A stretch of DNA of 64,000 nucleotides from Gonocerus acuteangulatus (GCA_946811695.1 OX328127.1:46730982-46794981), one strand, 5' to 3'. Numbered from the stretch's first letter, positions 11,255 to 23,679 are shown. The notes: generated from the letters alone by a model not told the origin. Program-made: numbers and translations.

Positions 11255-12816
11255 AAAAAAAAGCCTTCGATATCTATTTTTGTACCTATCTTATTATTGA
11301 AATCTTACCTAAACTTTTAACTATTTCTATCTAATTTGAACATTTCCAAAAGCTGCCTGAACTGTTATTGTTTCCGTTCAGAAATAATTTCTTTGGCCTT
11401 CGAATTTTGAGACAATTTTCTTAAATCTTTTGAATAAGGGTGAATTTAAGAAGACATCTTTCTGCATTTCTGGCTGGCGGATGTACATTCCGTGAATGGG
11501 AGGCGACAGGAAAATCGAATATCTGGTCTGGTTAGTTCAGTAAAAATGGAATAATTTTACATATACATAGTACTTACTTTCGATCATCTCACATTGCTCT
11601 AAATGTTAACACTAGATTTACCAGACCAGTCATTTTGATTGGTCTTGCAATTTCAATTCAAAATTCCTACTACATATAACATGTGCTTTCCTAAATGATG
11701 TTATGACTTTTGTAGCTATAAGTAGAGAATACATTTAATGAACTCAATGTTACTTTATATATATTAGTAACAAATATATTTTTTGTTATTGACAGAGATA
11801 CCAGTATCAGGTCCGTTCAATCTAGTGTTAACCAAAAATTTATATTTAATATCCATGTATTAAAAAGCACGAACACTACTCCGAACCAAAGAGATTTGAA
11901 TCCAACTAACCTTTTTTCAAAAACTAAATTTAATTCAAAACTTTTTTCAGGTTTTACGTTTGGGGTTAGAAAAACGTTCGGATTTTACATTCACGTTGAA
12001 ATAGGTAAAATAACATTTAACAGTATGTAAAATGTTAAGTATTACTATAAAATTAGTGTTAATTCATAAAATATTAGTTTACTCTGTTTTATTGTAATGC
12101 CCTAACAGATCCCGGGAAAGGAATATCATGTCTTGGGACCAATAAATTTAGCTAGGTAAATGAAATGCGGATGTCGCCCCCTGATTAAATTCATAAATAA
12201 ATACACTGTACAAATACCAGTGGCCGTGCATTTTCTTGGGGAATTTATGAAACGGCAAAGCTACTAGCTACAAACACAGTTGAATAATAAATGAATTCTC
12301 TTCTACACTATTGAGCCTCCTGTATTCCAAGTCAATTCCTTCGCTAGATACTTATTACCACTTGCAGAAGGATTGAGGCTATTTGAGGTTGTACTCATGA
12401 AAGACGTTTTTATACCGTCATTGATTCTCTCTTATGGACAGAAAAAATGACCAATATATATATATATATATCAATATACATTTATGCGTCCAATATTTTA
12501 GTTTTTCGCGTCAACACTCGTAATACAACATTCACATAAAAAACAGTTAGATGAGCTCGTTCTTCAGCAATATATCGTTTTATTAGATGCACCTAGATTA
12601 TGGCTGCATGATTATAAAGCATATGATCTCGATGAGACCTATATTTATTAAGCAATCAGGATTAATAAAGGAATTTTAAAATAAAAATAAAAAAGGTATT
12701 CGCCTAAAAACCTACATTAACGTTATACTTCTAGTATTATTAAGGCGAGATTTAATTCTAAGCTACGGATGAAAAAACATGTAATAATAATTTTTTTTTT
12801 TAATACAATGATAATC
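11255..12816. other. Unassigned AT-rich stretch
   Basis: No coding region or repeat end recognised. A short (TA)n lies at about 12454-12471. Confidence 0.45.
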
Positions 12817-14990
12817 CAAATTACAAATATACTTGAACGGATACATGAGACGACAAAAGTAATAACTATATATTGGCTCCCAGGATACGAGGACTTAGGA
12901 CAAAGCACCAAAGCTGCCGTACTTGCACGGATACATCAGACGACTAAAGTAATAACTATATATTGGCTTCCAGGACACGAGGACTTAGGACAAAGCACCA
13001 AAGCTGACGTACTTGCACGGATACATCAGACGACTAAAGTAATAACTATATATTGGCTCCCAGGATACGAGGACTTAGGACAAAGCACCAAAGCTGACGT
13101 ACTTGCACGGATACATCAGACGACTAAAGTAATAACTATATATTGGCTTCCAGGACACGAGGACTTAGGACAAAGCACCAAAGCTGACGTACTTGCACGG
13201 ATACATCAGACGACTAAAGTAATAACTATATATTGGCTCCCAGGATACGAGGACTTAGGACAAAGCACCAAAGCTGACGTACTTGCACGGATACATCCGA
13301 CGACTAAAGTAATAACTATATATTGGCTTCCAGGACACGAGGACTTAGGACAAAGCACCAAAGCTGACGTACTTGCACGGATACATCAGACGACTCAAGT
13401 AATAACTATATATTGGCTTCCAGGACACGAGGACTTAGGACAAAGCACCAAAGCTGACGTACTTGCACGGATACATCAGACGACTAAAGTAATAACTATA
13501 TATTGGCTTCCAGGACACGAGGACTTAGGACAAAGCACCAAAGCTGACGTACTTGCACGGATACATCAGACGACTCAAGTAATAACTATATATTGGCTTC
13601 CAGGACACGAGGACTTAGGACAAAGCACCAAAGCTGACGTACTTGCACGGATACATCAGACGACTAAAGTAATAACTATATATTGGCTTCCAGGACACGA
13701 GGACTTAGGACAAAGCACCAAAGCTGACGTACTTGCACGGATACATCAGACGACTAAAGTAATAACTATATATTGGCTTCCAGGACACGAGGACTTAGGA
13801 CAAAGCACCAAAGCTGACGTACTTGCACGGATACATCAGACGACTAAAGTAATAACTATATATTGGCTTCCAGGACACGAGGACTTAGGACAAAGCACCA
13901 AAGCTGACGTACTTGCACGGATACATCAGACGACTCAAGTAATAACTATATATTGGCTTCCAGGACACGAGGACTTAGGACAAAGCACCAAAGCTGACGT
14001 ACTTGCACGGATACATCAGCCGACTAAAGTAATAACTATATATTGGCTTCCAGGACACGAGGACTTAGGACAAAGCACCAAAGCTGACGTACTTGCACGG
14101 ATACATCAGACGAATCAAGTAATAACTATATATTGGCTTCCAGGACACGAGGACTTAGGACAAAGCACCAAAGCTGACGTACTTGCACGGATACATCAGA
14201 CGACTAAAGTAATAACTATATATTGGCTTCCAGGACACGAGGACTTAGGACAAAGCACCAAAGCTGACGTACTTGCACGGATACATCAGACGACTCAAGT
14301 AATAACTATATATTGGCTTCCAGGACACGAGGACTTAGGACAAAGCACCAAAGCTGACGTACTTGCACGGATACATCAGACGACTAAAGTAATAACTATA
14401 TATTGGCTTCCATGACACGAGGACTTAGGACAAAGCACCAAAGCTGACGTACTTGCACGGATACATCAGACGACTAAAGTAATAACTATATATTGGCTTC
14501 CAGGACACGAGGACTTAGGACAAAGCACCAAAGCTGACGTACTTGCACGGACGTCAGGAAGACAAAACTATCACTATATACACAATAATACACTACAAGA
14601 TTTGCAAGCTGAGGCCACAAGGTTTATAACAGGAAACTGGCAGTACTCTTGGCACATGACGACAGAGAACAAACTCAGAGAAATAAAACAAACAGTTTGT
14701 GAATGGCCTTCAAGCAAAAGAAACAATAGGAGAGAAGAAGTTGCACTTTGTTGCTTACGAATCGGCCATTCACGGCTGACACACTTACACCTCATGACGA
14801 GACAGGACAGACCAAAATGTGAACATTGTAACTCAACACTGACCATAAAACACCTACTGACAGAATGTATACTTAGAGAGATAACTATGACTTACCGTAC
14901 AATATGACAGAACTACTAGGTGATAGGAGCCAATATATTGGACAAATATTTAACTACCTGCAGAAGACTAACGTACTTGACAATTTATAA
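12817..14990 (+). pseudogene. LINE RNase H and C-terminal region, disrupted
   Basis: One frame runs from about 12769 to 14907, broken only by a TGA at 14413-14415 in unit 18, where every other unit has GGA. After unit 19 it continues into TSGRQN and the C-terminal domain (RREEV, LRIGHSRLTH, CEHC, LTIKHLLTEC) to a stop at 14905-14907. The expected C-terminus (NMTELLGDRSQYIGQ) lies in another frame at 14901-14990, so there is also a frameshift. The ATG at 12769 is upstream of the recognisable homology and is not the element's start. No reverse transcriptase domain remains. Confidence 0.85.
12838..14547 (+). repeat. 90-bp tandem array: RNase H segment repeated 19 times
   Basis: Nineteen units of exactly 90 bp, each encoding 30 residues around IYWLPGHEDLGQ. 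Units 1-6 alternate between a Tyr form (ctcccaggatacg) and a His form (cttccaggacacg), a 180-bp higher-order pattern; later units are all His and vary mainly Lys/Gln after TT. The single-copy sequence flanking the array carries cttgaacgga on the left and cttgcacgga on the right, 90 bp apart in an unexpanded element, so this near-identical 10-bp repeat probably seeded the duplication. The period is a multiple of three, so the frame is kept. Confidence 0.95.
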
Positions 14991-15330
14991 CATGACCGCT
15001 ACGACTAAATTGGCAACAATACATCAATTTAAAACAAAAATAAGAGAGAAAAGAGAAGATACAGAGAAGATGTTATGTATTCCATTAAAATAAAAATTAT
15101 ACTTACATTCACTACCAACATACGCCCAAATACTAAAACCTTATTGACAGACACACATTTCATTGTAACAAAACCAAAACTAATACAATACACTTTAGAC
15201 AAGTTTACTTGAAACAAATATAACATTTTTGTATTATTTTATACATGTTCATGTAATATTTTTTTTTAAAAGTTGAATCGCCTAGCCGCTACAACTTATT
15301 AAATAATAAATAAATAAATAATACAAGTAT

Positions 15331-15830
15331 AACAAATTAATTTATTGTAGAGTGTAATGTAGCATATTTGAAATAATGATTATTTACTTATCAGGGACAA
15401 TATTAAACAGGCATAATTTACACGAACAATGTTAACGTAAAACGATATAAAGTAAGTAATTAGCAGTATTTCCGGTATATAAAATTAAATTACATAATAT
15501 AAAAAAAACACACGTGTAACATGGGAGTGTCTTTTATCTACAGTGTATGATTCAATATGGCTTTATTAAATTTACATAAATCTATTTATGGACATTCCGC
15601 TCAGTTATGTAACATAAAAAGAAATAATAAAATTATGTGAATGAAGTATATTTTGTCTCAATTAATTGCTATTCAATTAATAGTGTATTTTCTAGATGGT
15701 GTTTAGAAACGTGTATTTAATAGAGATTAGTAAACACTGAATGTACGATGTAATTTTATCTGAGTTGCCACATCTTTATCCGCAACTTCTGATTTAGTGA
15801 TAACGTTTTTCACAGATATCACTTTTTTCT
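15331..15830. other. Unassigned AT-rich stretch
   Basis: No gene or repeat recognised downstream of the LINE tail. Confidence 0.4.
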
Positions 15831-15834
15831 ATCA

Positions 15835-15976
15835 CTTAAGCTATTGACGCCTTCGGAGGTCTACATAAGGGGGAAACCCGTTTATGAGGACTAGAAAATT
15901 TCATCTTTCAAAACTCGCGAAAATAACAATGGTTCAAATTTATGTGTATATATACCTTTATATATATATATATATG
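15835..15976 (-). repeat. Fragment of the TA-bearing dispersed repeat
   Basis: Contains gacgccttcgg, a stretch ending ggttcaaattt, and (TA)n at about 15957-15976, matching the end of the repeat beside its TA tract in reverse orientation. The remainder is missing. Confidence 0.45.
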
Positions 15977-17220
15977 TAATTATTATTATTTTTTTAAGCG
16001 TTGAGGAGGCAGAATTGATTTTGCTCTACTATGGATGTTTGCAAACGGTGTAAACCAAAGAATAGATAGGTTAGATCGGTAATAATGACCATAGAAGCAG
16101 AGACATCGTAAAAACAAAACTTCAGTTAAATTAAAGGAAATATTAAACTACCCTTCTTACCATAGCAATTCGTTGATCTGGTCTTTGTCTCCAGGTAAAA
16201 TAATTTTAGTCTTATTATACCACGTAGTTCTTATGATCGAGATTTTAATAATAGATTAATACACTTCTCCAAATGGAATCACCATGATAGAAATTAGATA
16301 AGAATAACATACATAATCGTGTATAGTGACTTCTGATTTCACATAATTCTTGATATTTCTTTATAATAACATTGGTTCTAATTGTAAGTATGCCAGGGTT
16401 CTAAAACTATCTAGTTGAGACTTTCAACTGTTCCAAACACCCGATACAGAATAATCAGTGGAGACAGCATAATAACCTTAAAATCAACCCCTGCATATTC
16501 TTAAGGTCCGTTGTCAGGTGTTGCTCTGCCTGTTTGTACTCCCCTTACGCTAATAAAAGGGCACGTGTCCATGGCAGATAGATTTGAGGCCCACCGTTTA
16601 TACTTCCGTGGAAGACAAACCCGATTAAAAAGCACCCACTGCATATAGAGGACAGGCCCTCATGAATTGCTACAAGAATTACAATAAATTCAGGGATCGC
16701 TCTCTAACGCGGAGGGATCATTAAAATTTCTCCCTATTATGCCAGGTCTCATTATCTTTGCAATGCAATTGTGTTCATAAATTCCATGAGTATTTCAATC
16801 AAACATGGTTGAAACAGTTATTCTATTACGTTACACCCAAAACGATAAAAGCATACGCACTATCTAAAGAACCTATTTTACAGATCAAATATATTGTTAA
16901 GTTAATACCCTAACTATTACAGGAGTTGAACTCTAATTCAGATGCTGTGAAACGGATATAAACACTGTTGAGGGAAGAGAGGGGCCTGGCTGGATGCCCT
17001 GGGGGAGATCTCTAACAGATAGCAGCCCTCCTACCAGCTACCTGCCTACTATGTGTCGTCTCAATTTCAACTCACTCTCCATCTCTCACACAACCCCTCG
17101 CTATCTTAGTGATATTTCTGTAAAATCGTAAACCAAAGTTAAGGACGCACGCAAGGAAGGTTGGGACTAGTGGTGTAGCACTTATCCATGGTCACCAAAA
17201 AGTTATTGTTGTCTTCATCT
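15977..17220. other. Unassigned stretch
   Basis: No coding region, repeat end or RNA gene recognised. Confidence 0.4.
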
Positions 17221-17236
17221 ATCCACTATGCATTTG

Positions 17237-17350
17237 TTGCTGAAGAAGGCTGCCAAACAACATGCCAAAAAGTTGGAAATAAAGATTTTTCTTCAAATCT
17301 GACGTTTTTTCTTAGCCGATCTCTTGACTTCTTATCACCTCAACGCCGAT
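17237..17350 (+). repeat. Dispersed repeat, copy 2 (see 1013-1245)
   Basis: Shares ctgaagaaggctgcc, a gatttttct segment and aaatctgacgtttt...cttagccga with 1123-1205. The hairpin part of copy 1 is absent. Confidence 0.45.
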
Positions 17351-17639
17351 CAGCATCTTTGGTTGGTCGTTAGTCAGTAGTGCATCATCTTAGTGACTAG
17401 TCAGCAGTGATCTACTCAATATCTTCTATTTATAAGCTTGGGCAGATCTTCCGATCCCTTTAACGGCTGACCATTTGCTGGATGCCAACCAGAAGTGAAA
17501 CGTTTTTGAAAGCAACTGTTTAATGATCAATATTCACATTGCCAGGGTGAATATTTACAATGTTTTATTAGAAAGCAGTATTTAAGATATTACAATGTTA
17601 CCTTATTCAATAACAGATGTCCATTCAGTGCTGAGCAAA

Positions 17640-18250
17640 ACTAACGTTAGTTTACTAAACTAAATAAAATTCATTCTAACTAAAAATAAACTCACGTTAT
17701 ATTATTAGTTTTAGATTTGTGAAATTATTAATCATGTTTTGGAGTATTTTCTTAATGAATACTTGTTATTAGTTTTAGTATCCGTTTTTAGTATGATAAT
17801 TAGAATCATTTAAGCAAAACTGACCTTAATTTATGATTTGAGTTTAGTTTTAGTTTCTAATTCTATAGGTATGTATGTATTTCTGTTTAAATAAACAGTG
17901 TTTATTTATGAACTATAATGGGGAAAAATGAGGTTACAACTTCAGCCTATTTAAAACAAAATGAAAACAAGTTCTATTAGTTTTAATACTTTACTTAATT
18001 GTCGAAATAACATATGATTTATATAAATTCACGTTATTTTTGTAAAACTAAACTAAACTAAACTGAAATAAAGCTTTAACTCAATTTTTAATCAATTCCC
18101 AATAGTTTAGTTTTAGTTTTAGTTCAACTAATATCCATTACTTAATTTAATTTTAGTTTTTTTTAGGTTACAATTTTTAGTTTAGATTTAGTTTATTGTA
18201 AAAAGTGAATGTAGTTTTAATTTTAGTTTTAGTTTTTAATTTTGCCTAAC
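17640..18250. repeat. Degenerate TTTTAGTTTAG-rich low-complexity tract
   Basis: Repeated tagttttagttt and aactaaactaaa words on both strands without a fixed period. Not a regular microsatellite and not the arthropod telomere repeat. Confidence 0.4.
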
Positions 18251-18550
18251 GTTGAACTAGAATTAGGAATTATTAAGGCAACGCTCAAATATTTTGGGTT
18301 TAAAACTCATCATATTTAAATAATCATATCCAATCATGTTTATAGAGATATTTATTTTTAACTAAACATGAAGAAACCTTCCGTTGATCTATTGCATTTG
18401 GAATATTTATGATGGTTAAAAATATCTACACTTTATGTGGGCAAAATAAATCATCGATAAGTACCTCTCTTACTTTGGCTAGTGTACATGGGTCTATCTT
18501 AGAGTGGGCTAACTAAAGGACTGCTGAAAAGGCGTCATTTGTTTGCTTTG

Positions 18551-18551
<1 letters not shown>

Positions 18552-18618
<67 letters not shown>
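18552..18618. repeat. (TA)n microsatellite
   Basis: Uninterrupted TA run of about 65 bp. Confidence 0.95.
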
Positions 18619-18619
<1 letters not shown>

Positions 18620-18622
<3 letters not shown>

Positions 18623-19411
18623 CCAGCTAACACGGCATTGTTAATGGAACATGACGGGGAATGTAAATCAGTCGAAAGTCGATTTCCAAAATAAGAAGAG
18701 TAAAATTTCCCTTTATAATTTACATTTTATGCAATAAATTAACTCTCCCTCCTTATTTTTTTTTGTACCTCGACGAGCTGGCCACCATTTGAAACATATC
18801 ATACTTATTCCTCAGTAATTGGTTTATTTATGTTTTTCATCTTATAATAATCCATATTCAGTTATAACAACTAGCGTATTTATGTAATAATAATTTAATT
18901 TATTCAATATTAGATGGATACCAGTGCTAGTAATATTCTTGGATAGCCTAGATGAAATTACACAGACCAGGACAATTCACTTCGTGCCCGAATTGTGAGA
19001 AAATTCGAGTGAATTTTGTCCTCCATGTTATTTAGAGTACAAGGTACAAAGACCTGATAAGACAGAACTAGATCTTTGTAAAGTCGCAAAAAATATCGAC
19101 AGGTGGTTTCATTGTGGAAGAACAGAGGAGGACCTATAAGCAGGTGTGGGGGTGGTGTAGAGTATGAATCGGGAGGAAGTGAATGGGAGCAACGGTCGCT
19201 AGGAGCCACCGTGAGAACGCCCCCCCCCCCAACGAATTCAGCAACTTTCGAGTTACCTCCTGCCCGTTTTACTTTATTTTATTTTTTTGGTTGAACACCT
19301 GAAATTTGTTGAAAAACTTTCAAAAAAGGAGACAAGATATTCCTTGCTTCAACGTAATTAAATCCTCAAGAATAAATATTCTTCTTTGTAATAATATATT
19401 TAATCATCTCT

Positions 19412-19442
<31 letters not shown>

Positions 19443-19700
19443 CGAACAATGTGTGCCTACTGAACAACAAAATTGGATGTATGATGTAAAAACATCGGGT
19501 CATGTATGCCTATTGACATACTTGGAGAAAAGGTAATAATGCCCACAGATGTGTTCCAACTAATATCAAATGGGCAGTAAGGCGCTCTGAAGATATACAA
19601 AACACTAGTATGTAATATACATATCTGAGAATGGAGTCCACTACTTTTTCATTCTTGACATGATACTGTCGATTTGTCCTCACTCAAACTTCGACATATA
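18620..19700. other. Unassigned stretch with poly(C) and poly(A) runs
   Basis: A C10 run at about 19220 and an A-run of about 25 bp at about 19418-19442. The overlapping open frames at 18958-19294 show no family features. Confidence 0.4.
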
Positions 19701-19711
19701 AAACAAATAAT

Positions 19712-19860
19712 TGGCCCATGGCCTTCAAGCAAGAAGATTAATAGAAGAGAAGAAGTTTTATTAGCCGTTTAGAAGAATAAACCATTCTCGGCCAAAACAC
19801 TGGACACCGGGGACGAGAAAGGAGAGACCGAAATAGAGAGAAATTAAAGTAACATTATAA
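19712..19860 (+). pseudogene. LINE C-terminal scrap
   Basis: Reads WPSSK, INRREEV in one frame, matching WPSSKRNNRREEV in the LINE at 14700-14745; stops and shifts follow at once. A small relic of the same or a related family. Confidence 0.5.
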
Positions 19861-19974
19861 ATATACAAGCTGTGCTCTCACGTCTGAAGTTTATATTGGA
19901 CAATACAAATTAAATAAGTAATTAGTGTTACAAGTAGTATGGCAGTATGTGCAAAAATTGCACCTATTCTGAAG

Positions 19975-20545
19975 ATAGGCGGCGCACAATGGGGCCTAAC
20001 GACATTTCGTGTTTCAAAAAAGGCTACAGCCTCTAAACCTTAACCGATTTCAATGCATTTTTTTTTTAAATGAAAGCTAATAAAATTTAGAACAACTTTA
20101 TCTCGTTTTGTTTTGTCTGTTTATTAAATTCTGTGCAAATAATTCACGAAAGTTTACAATTGGACATAAAATAATATTTTATTTTTCATCCAACTTAATA
20201 TTAACACTGACAGCGTTGATATTAAACATTAAAATCCTGATTAGACATGGAAAAAATCAAAATCTATTATCAAATCATTCAAAAATCATATTATTTCAAT
20301 TAATCTCATTGTTGAATTAAGATAAATTTACCTTTTGAAGATGTAAGTCTGATTTTTTCCAAGTCTAATCAGTATTTGAATGTTAAATCACAACGATATT
20401 AGTGCTGATATTAAGATTTTATTCTAAATTTTTTTTTTTTTAGCTTTCATTTAAAAAAATATCATTTAAGTGGTTAAGATTTAGAGGCTGTAGCGTTTTT
20501 TGAAAAACGAAATATCGTTTGACCCCTCTGTGCGACGTCACATTC
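19975..20545. repeat. Palindromic (fold-back) repeat
   Basis: Left arm (about 19975-20090) with ggctacagcctctaaaccttaac pairs with right arm (about 20450-20545) carrying the inverted partner gttaagatttagaggctgtagc. Inner parts also pair: cctgattagacatggaaaaaatc (about 20236) with gattttttccaagtctaatcag (about 20350). Arms differ by scattered substitutions. No target duplication or coding content found, and the superfamily is unknown. Confidence 0.6.
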
Positions 20546-20898
20546 ACCACCAATGGATACAAGGCAATTGTATTCTCTTATAATTCACAAGGTAGTTACT
20601 TCTACTCAAATTACAATATATTAAGACTGAAAGGTACACAGAAGAATAATACCATGAGTGACTTCTAGACCGTTAGCGAATTGTCAGCGTAATCGTAAAA
20701 CGTAAGGATCTTACTTGAAATCATTCTGTGGGCTCTCACACTGGCTGAATAATAGTCCATTTTTTATAAATTTAGGTAAACAATTTATCGTGTAATGTCA
20801 AAAGTCAAATTCGTTATTGAGCAGGAATCCGTGTCCAGGTACATTGTTTAGGGACTTTTTTTTTCATTCGAGAATAGAGTTACCAAGTTTCAATCTAA

Positions 20899-22017
20899 GG
20901 ATGCGTTTACACTAGGATAGTTATTGCAGGATATTTATATCAGAGAGAAATTCTGACTATTGTAAACCATGAAAAATTTATGTCTGATATATATATTTCT
21001 ATTACGAGCTATAAGTGTCGACACTTCTATACCCTCACTTGTAAACACTGATTATAAAGAGAAGAATAAATGTCAGGGAGAAATACCTTGGTTTCTAGCT
21101 GTATTGTCGACACTTCTATACCAACAGATGTAAACACTGATTATTTGTTAGTTGCAACATAACATTTGATTTATCGCTGGAGTTTTAACAGTTCGTCTAC
21201 TTTTCTCTTGCAAAAAAGACTGGTTAAAAGTTGAAGTTATAGAACTTATCAATATGTACTAAAGCAAACCGGAGCTGTGGGACGTTAAGCGTATTATTTA
21301 TAAAGGTAAAATAAAAAAGCATCATGCTTTAACGGAAATGGTCGAAGCTTTCAGTACAACTACCGAAGAAATTAAAAATAAAAATTAAAATTAAAGAAAC
21401 CAATGCAATTGTGAAATATATCAAGTGTACAGTTTCAAAACATAGTTCATATTAATAAAATTTCATAATATAAAATATTATTTCATCAAGTAAATACCTA
21501 CTCACCGATGCTAAAAATCGTAAAGCTGGAGCTATTCGTTCTGTTACACTAATAGCTTTTCTGACTTTTGTATCTTGCTTTGATTTAAGGGGACCTATTT
21601 TACAAGCAAGCTTTTCGAAATCTACTCGTTTCATTCTTTAAAAATTCGAAAACAGTGCTGGATCCTCGATACAGAGCTCAGACATTAATGGATTGAAGAA
21701 ACCTAATTTTTCCCGCCTCAAAATGGATTCTCGAACCCATGCAGAACGTTTTTTTTAATTTCCAACATTTTTATAATAATTACACAGGCCGCGATTTTGC
21801 GTTTCGATACTTTCTTCATTGTTAGTTAGCAGAATGGACTACACAGGACATATATGTATGAGTGTAAAAGGGCCGTACATTTATCGCAAATCCATAACTA
21901 TCGTACACATATCCATGATATAAATTTCTAGCTATTTCTCTCCGTAGGTAAACTTGATAGAGAATATCTATCCGATACATATATATCCTGCGAGAAGTGT
22001 CAAGTGCAAACGCACCC
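20899..22017 (-). mobile_element. PIF/Harbinger DNA transposon relic
   Basis: Termini GGATGCGTTTACACTAG (left) and, inverted, GGGTGCGTTTGCACTTG (right) are flanked by TAA at 20896-20898 and 22018-22020, the 3-bp target duplication of this superfamily. The minus strand holds the N-terminal part of a Harbinger transposase (21452-21760). An internal direct repeat (tgtcgacacttctatacc...tgtaaacactgatta) lies at about 21015 and 21105. The 1.1-kb length implies loss of most of the transposase. Confidence 0.75.
21452..21760 (-). pseudogene. Harbinger transposase N-terminal fragment
   Basis: One frame upstream of 21640 reads WVRESILRREKLG and IEDPALFSNF, matching the N-terminal lead of Harbinger nucleases (WVR, RR, ED, F.NF). 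After a frameshift near 21630 the frame at 21634-21452 reads FEKLACKIGPLKSKQDTKVR and AISVTERIAPALRFLAS, which is the conserved F..L...I.P...K.DT..R.AIS..ER...LRFLA block. The DDE catalytic part is missing, so this cannot act. Identification rests on motif order I recognise, not on a search. Confidence 0.72.
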
Positions 22018-22020
22018 TAA

Positions 22021-23000
22021 GGATTTCAAAAACCTTCGTAGTGAGCATATTCCTTATTAACTAGATCCCATAAAAAGTGCCATCTCCCTAGCTATTAACG
22101 TTCGGAAGAATGGCATATACTATAAATAAAGTCCTGATTAGTAATTTTGTCGGCTTCCAATGTTTTAAGCAAGTTTCTACATTACCTATAGAAGAGTCAT
22201 TTTCCTTTCCGAGTAAATGAGCAGAAGTAGATAGAAAGTAATTACCCTTTAAAGAAAATGTCAATAAAGTACCATAAGCTCTTTCCCTTTTGTGGCTCAA
22301 GACACTTGGGTAAACTTCCATTTTAGCGGTACGGTTTTAGCGGGCACTTAAAAGCTTCGATCCTATATAAACTTCATATATGACTTCAAGGGAGTATTCC
22401 CTCCTTAAAGCTCTCCAGATTAGCACTATACTATAACCGGTAGCACTTAATGTTTACTTATTATCAAACATATACCTTCCTCGAATATATTCTTGCAAGA
22501 AAATATCAGCTTCCAGAAAACAATAACGAAATTATAACTTCATAACATAAGTATTCAAAGTGTAAACTAAAAAAAAAATAAATAAATAAATAAACTATTT
22601 CTGAAGAACTTTTGGACTTCTTCCATCGCTGTAAGGAGTAAAGCAACACATCGTTTTGGGCACCTTAAAGGATATGAACACGTTTTCACGTCCATATACT
22701 TGCAGGTACACTTTTTTCCAACTTAGGAAAAGGAGTGAAACCATTTTTGAAGCGTATATATATGTATATAGAGTTGGTGGATTTTATTTTGCATTCATAA
22801 AGGAAGTGAAATGTACACCTATCGAGTGGCATACAATATTAGAATGTAGGTAAAATCTTCAGTGTCCTAACGTCAGAAGGTGTTAGCATGTATAATTCCT
22901 AGTTTTCAATTTTGATTCAGAGGTTTGATGTTTCTTAAAAGATTCCTGAGTCTTTTTCGTTTAATAGCCGCATATCTAATTTATTATAGAATTAGTATTA
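22021..23000. other. Unassigned stretch
   Basis: No gene recognised. A short AATA tract lies at about 22577-22594. Open frames at 22088-22321 (-), 22656-22853 (+) and 22925-23122 (+) show no family features. Confidence 0.4.
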
Positions 23001-23002
23001 AG

Positions 23003-23261
23003 ATATCGACCCTACAATGTCAAACTATCGAATATGAAAAATCTCGTTTTTCAGATTTGAGACTTTGCTCTTGTGGACGAAACGGCTTGTCGCAAATTGT
23101 CGCAACTCTAATCCCTTTATAGTATAGCCTTTAATGCCTTAAATAAAGTATCGAATAAGACCATTTTTATAATGTATTACTTCAACAATGGCTAGAATAT
23201 GTTATTTCCCTAGTTTTCTCCGATTTGCATATTCGATAGTTTGACATTGTAGGGTCGATAT
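23003..23261. repeat. 34-bp perfect inverted repeat pair
   Basis: Bases 23003-23036 (atatcgaccctacaatg... to aatatg) are the exact reverse complement of 23228-23261, separated by 191 bp. No similarity outside the arms was seen. It may be the tips of a short unknown element or a small inverted duplication. Confidence 0.7.
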
Positions 23262-23620
23262 GATCACTGAGGTATTACTATTTTAGTGATATTGGTAGAT
23301 ACGTGAAAGGTTATTTTGAATCATGGCTTTATTCATTTTATATGATGATTGGAAGACTCAGAAAAGAATAAAGTAGACGCTGACACGATTTGAGCATTGA
23401 TTGATTCAAATTTAGCGGCGACAGAAGTAAAAACAAAGACCGTTTTCAGGTAATTGGAAAACATTTCTAATTTGAACATCAGTTTACTTTATATTAGAGT
23501 TGCACGCATTTAACGAAAAATACCAAGAACCTTTAATCGATTTGCATGATTAATTCATATCCAACATGAAGTAAACGCGTTATAATCCAGAAGGTGAAAC
23601 AAAATTGTTTTCCCATAAAA
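23262..23620. other. Unassigned stretch
   Basis: Nothing recognised. Confidence 0.4.
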
Positions 23621-23679
23621 CTTCTTTATTTTGAACAAGGCCTTTCACCACCTTCATGGCGTGCCATCAGGGTGCTAAC

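Larger units (their letters stand above)
12817..15330 (+). mobile_element. LINE (RNase H-bearing non-LTR retrotransposon), 5'-truncated 3' end
   Basis: The copy begins inside the RNase H domain and runs through the C-terminal domain, a 3' UTR and an AATA-type tail (about 15298-15325). The coding part has IYWLPGHEDLGQ, the C-terminal end of RNase H, then RREEV, LRIGHSRLTHLHLM, a CxxC pair (CEHC) and LTIKHLLTEC, the usual C-terminal signature of arthropod I/Jockey-type elements. Related scraps lie at 19712, 29530, 31140 and 56720. It is odd for its internal 19-fold amplification. Confidence 0.85.

Noticed and set aside
12769..14415. 548-codon open frame as a real repeat-protein gene
   Set aside because: It is the RNase H segment of a truncated LINE amplified in tandem. 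The ATG lies upstream of the homology, the frame continues past one stop into LINE C-terminal sequence, and no promoter or reverse transcriptase is present.
12838..14547. CRISPR-like array
   Set aside because: The units are contiguous with no variable spacers, are coding in a LINE frame, and the window is eukaryotic.
17640..18250. Telomere-like repeat
   Set aside because: The TTTTAGTTTAG words have no fixed period and do not match the TTAGG repeat.
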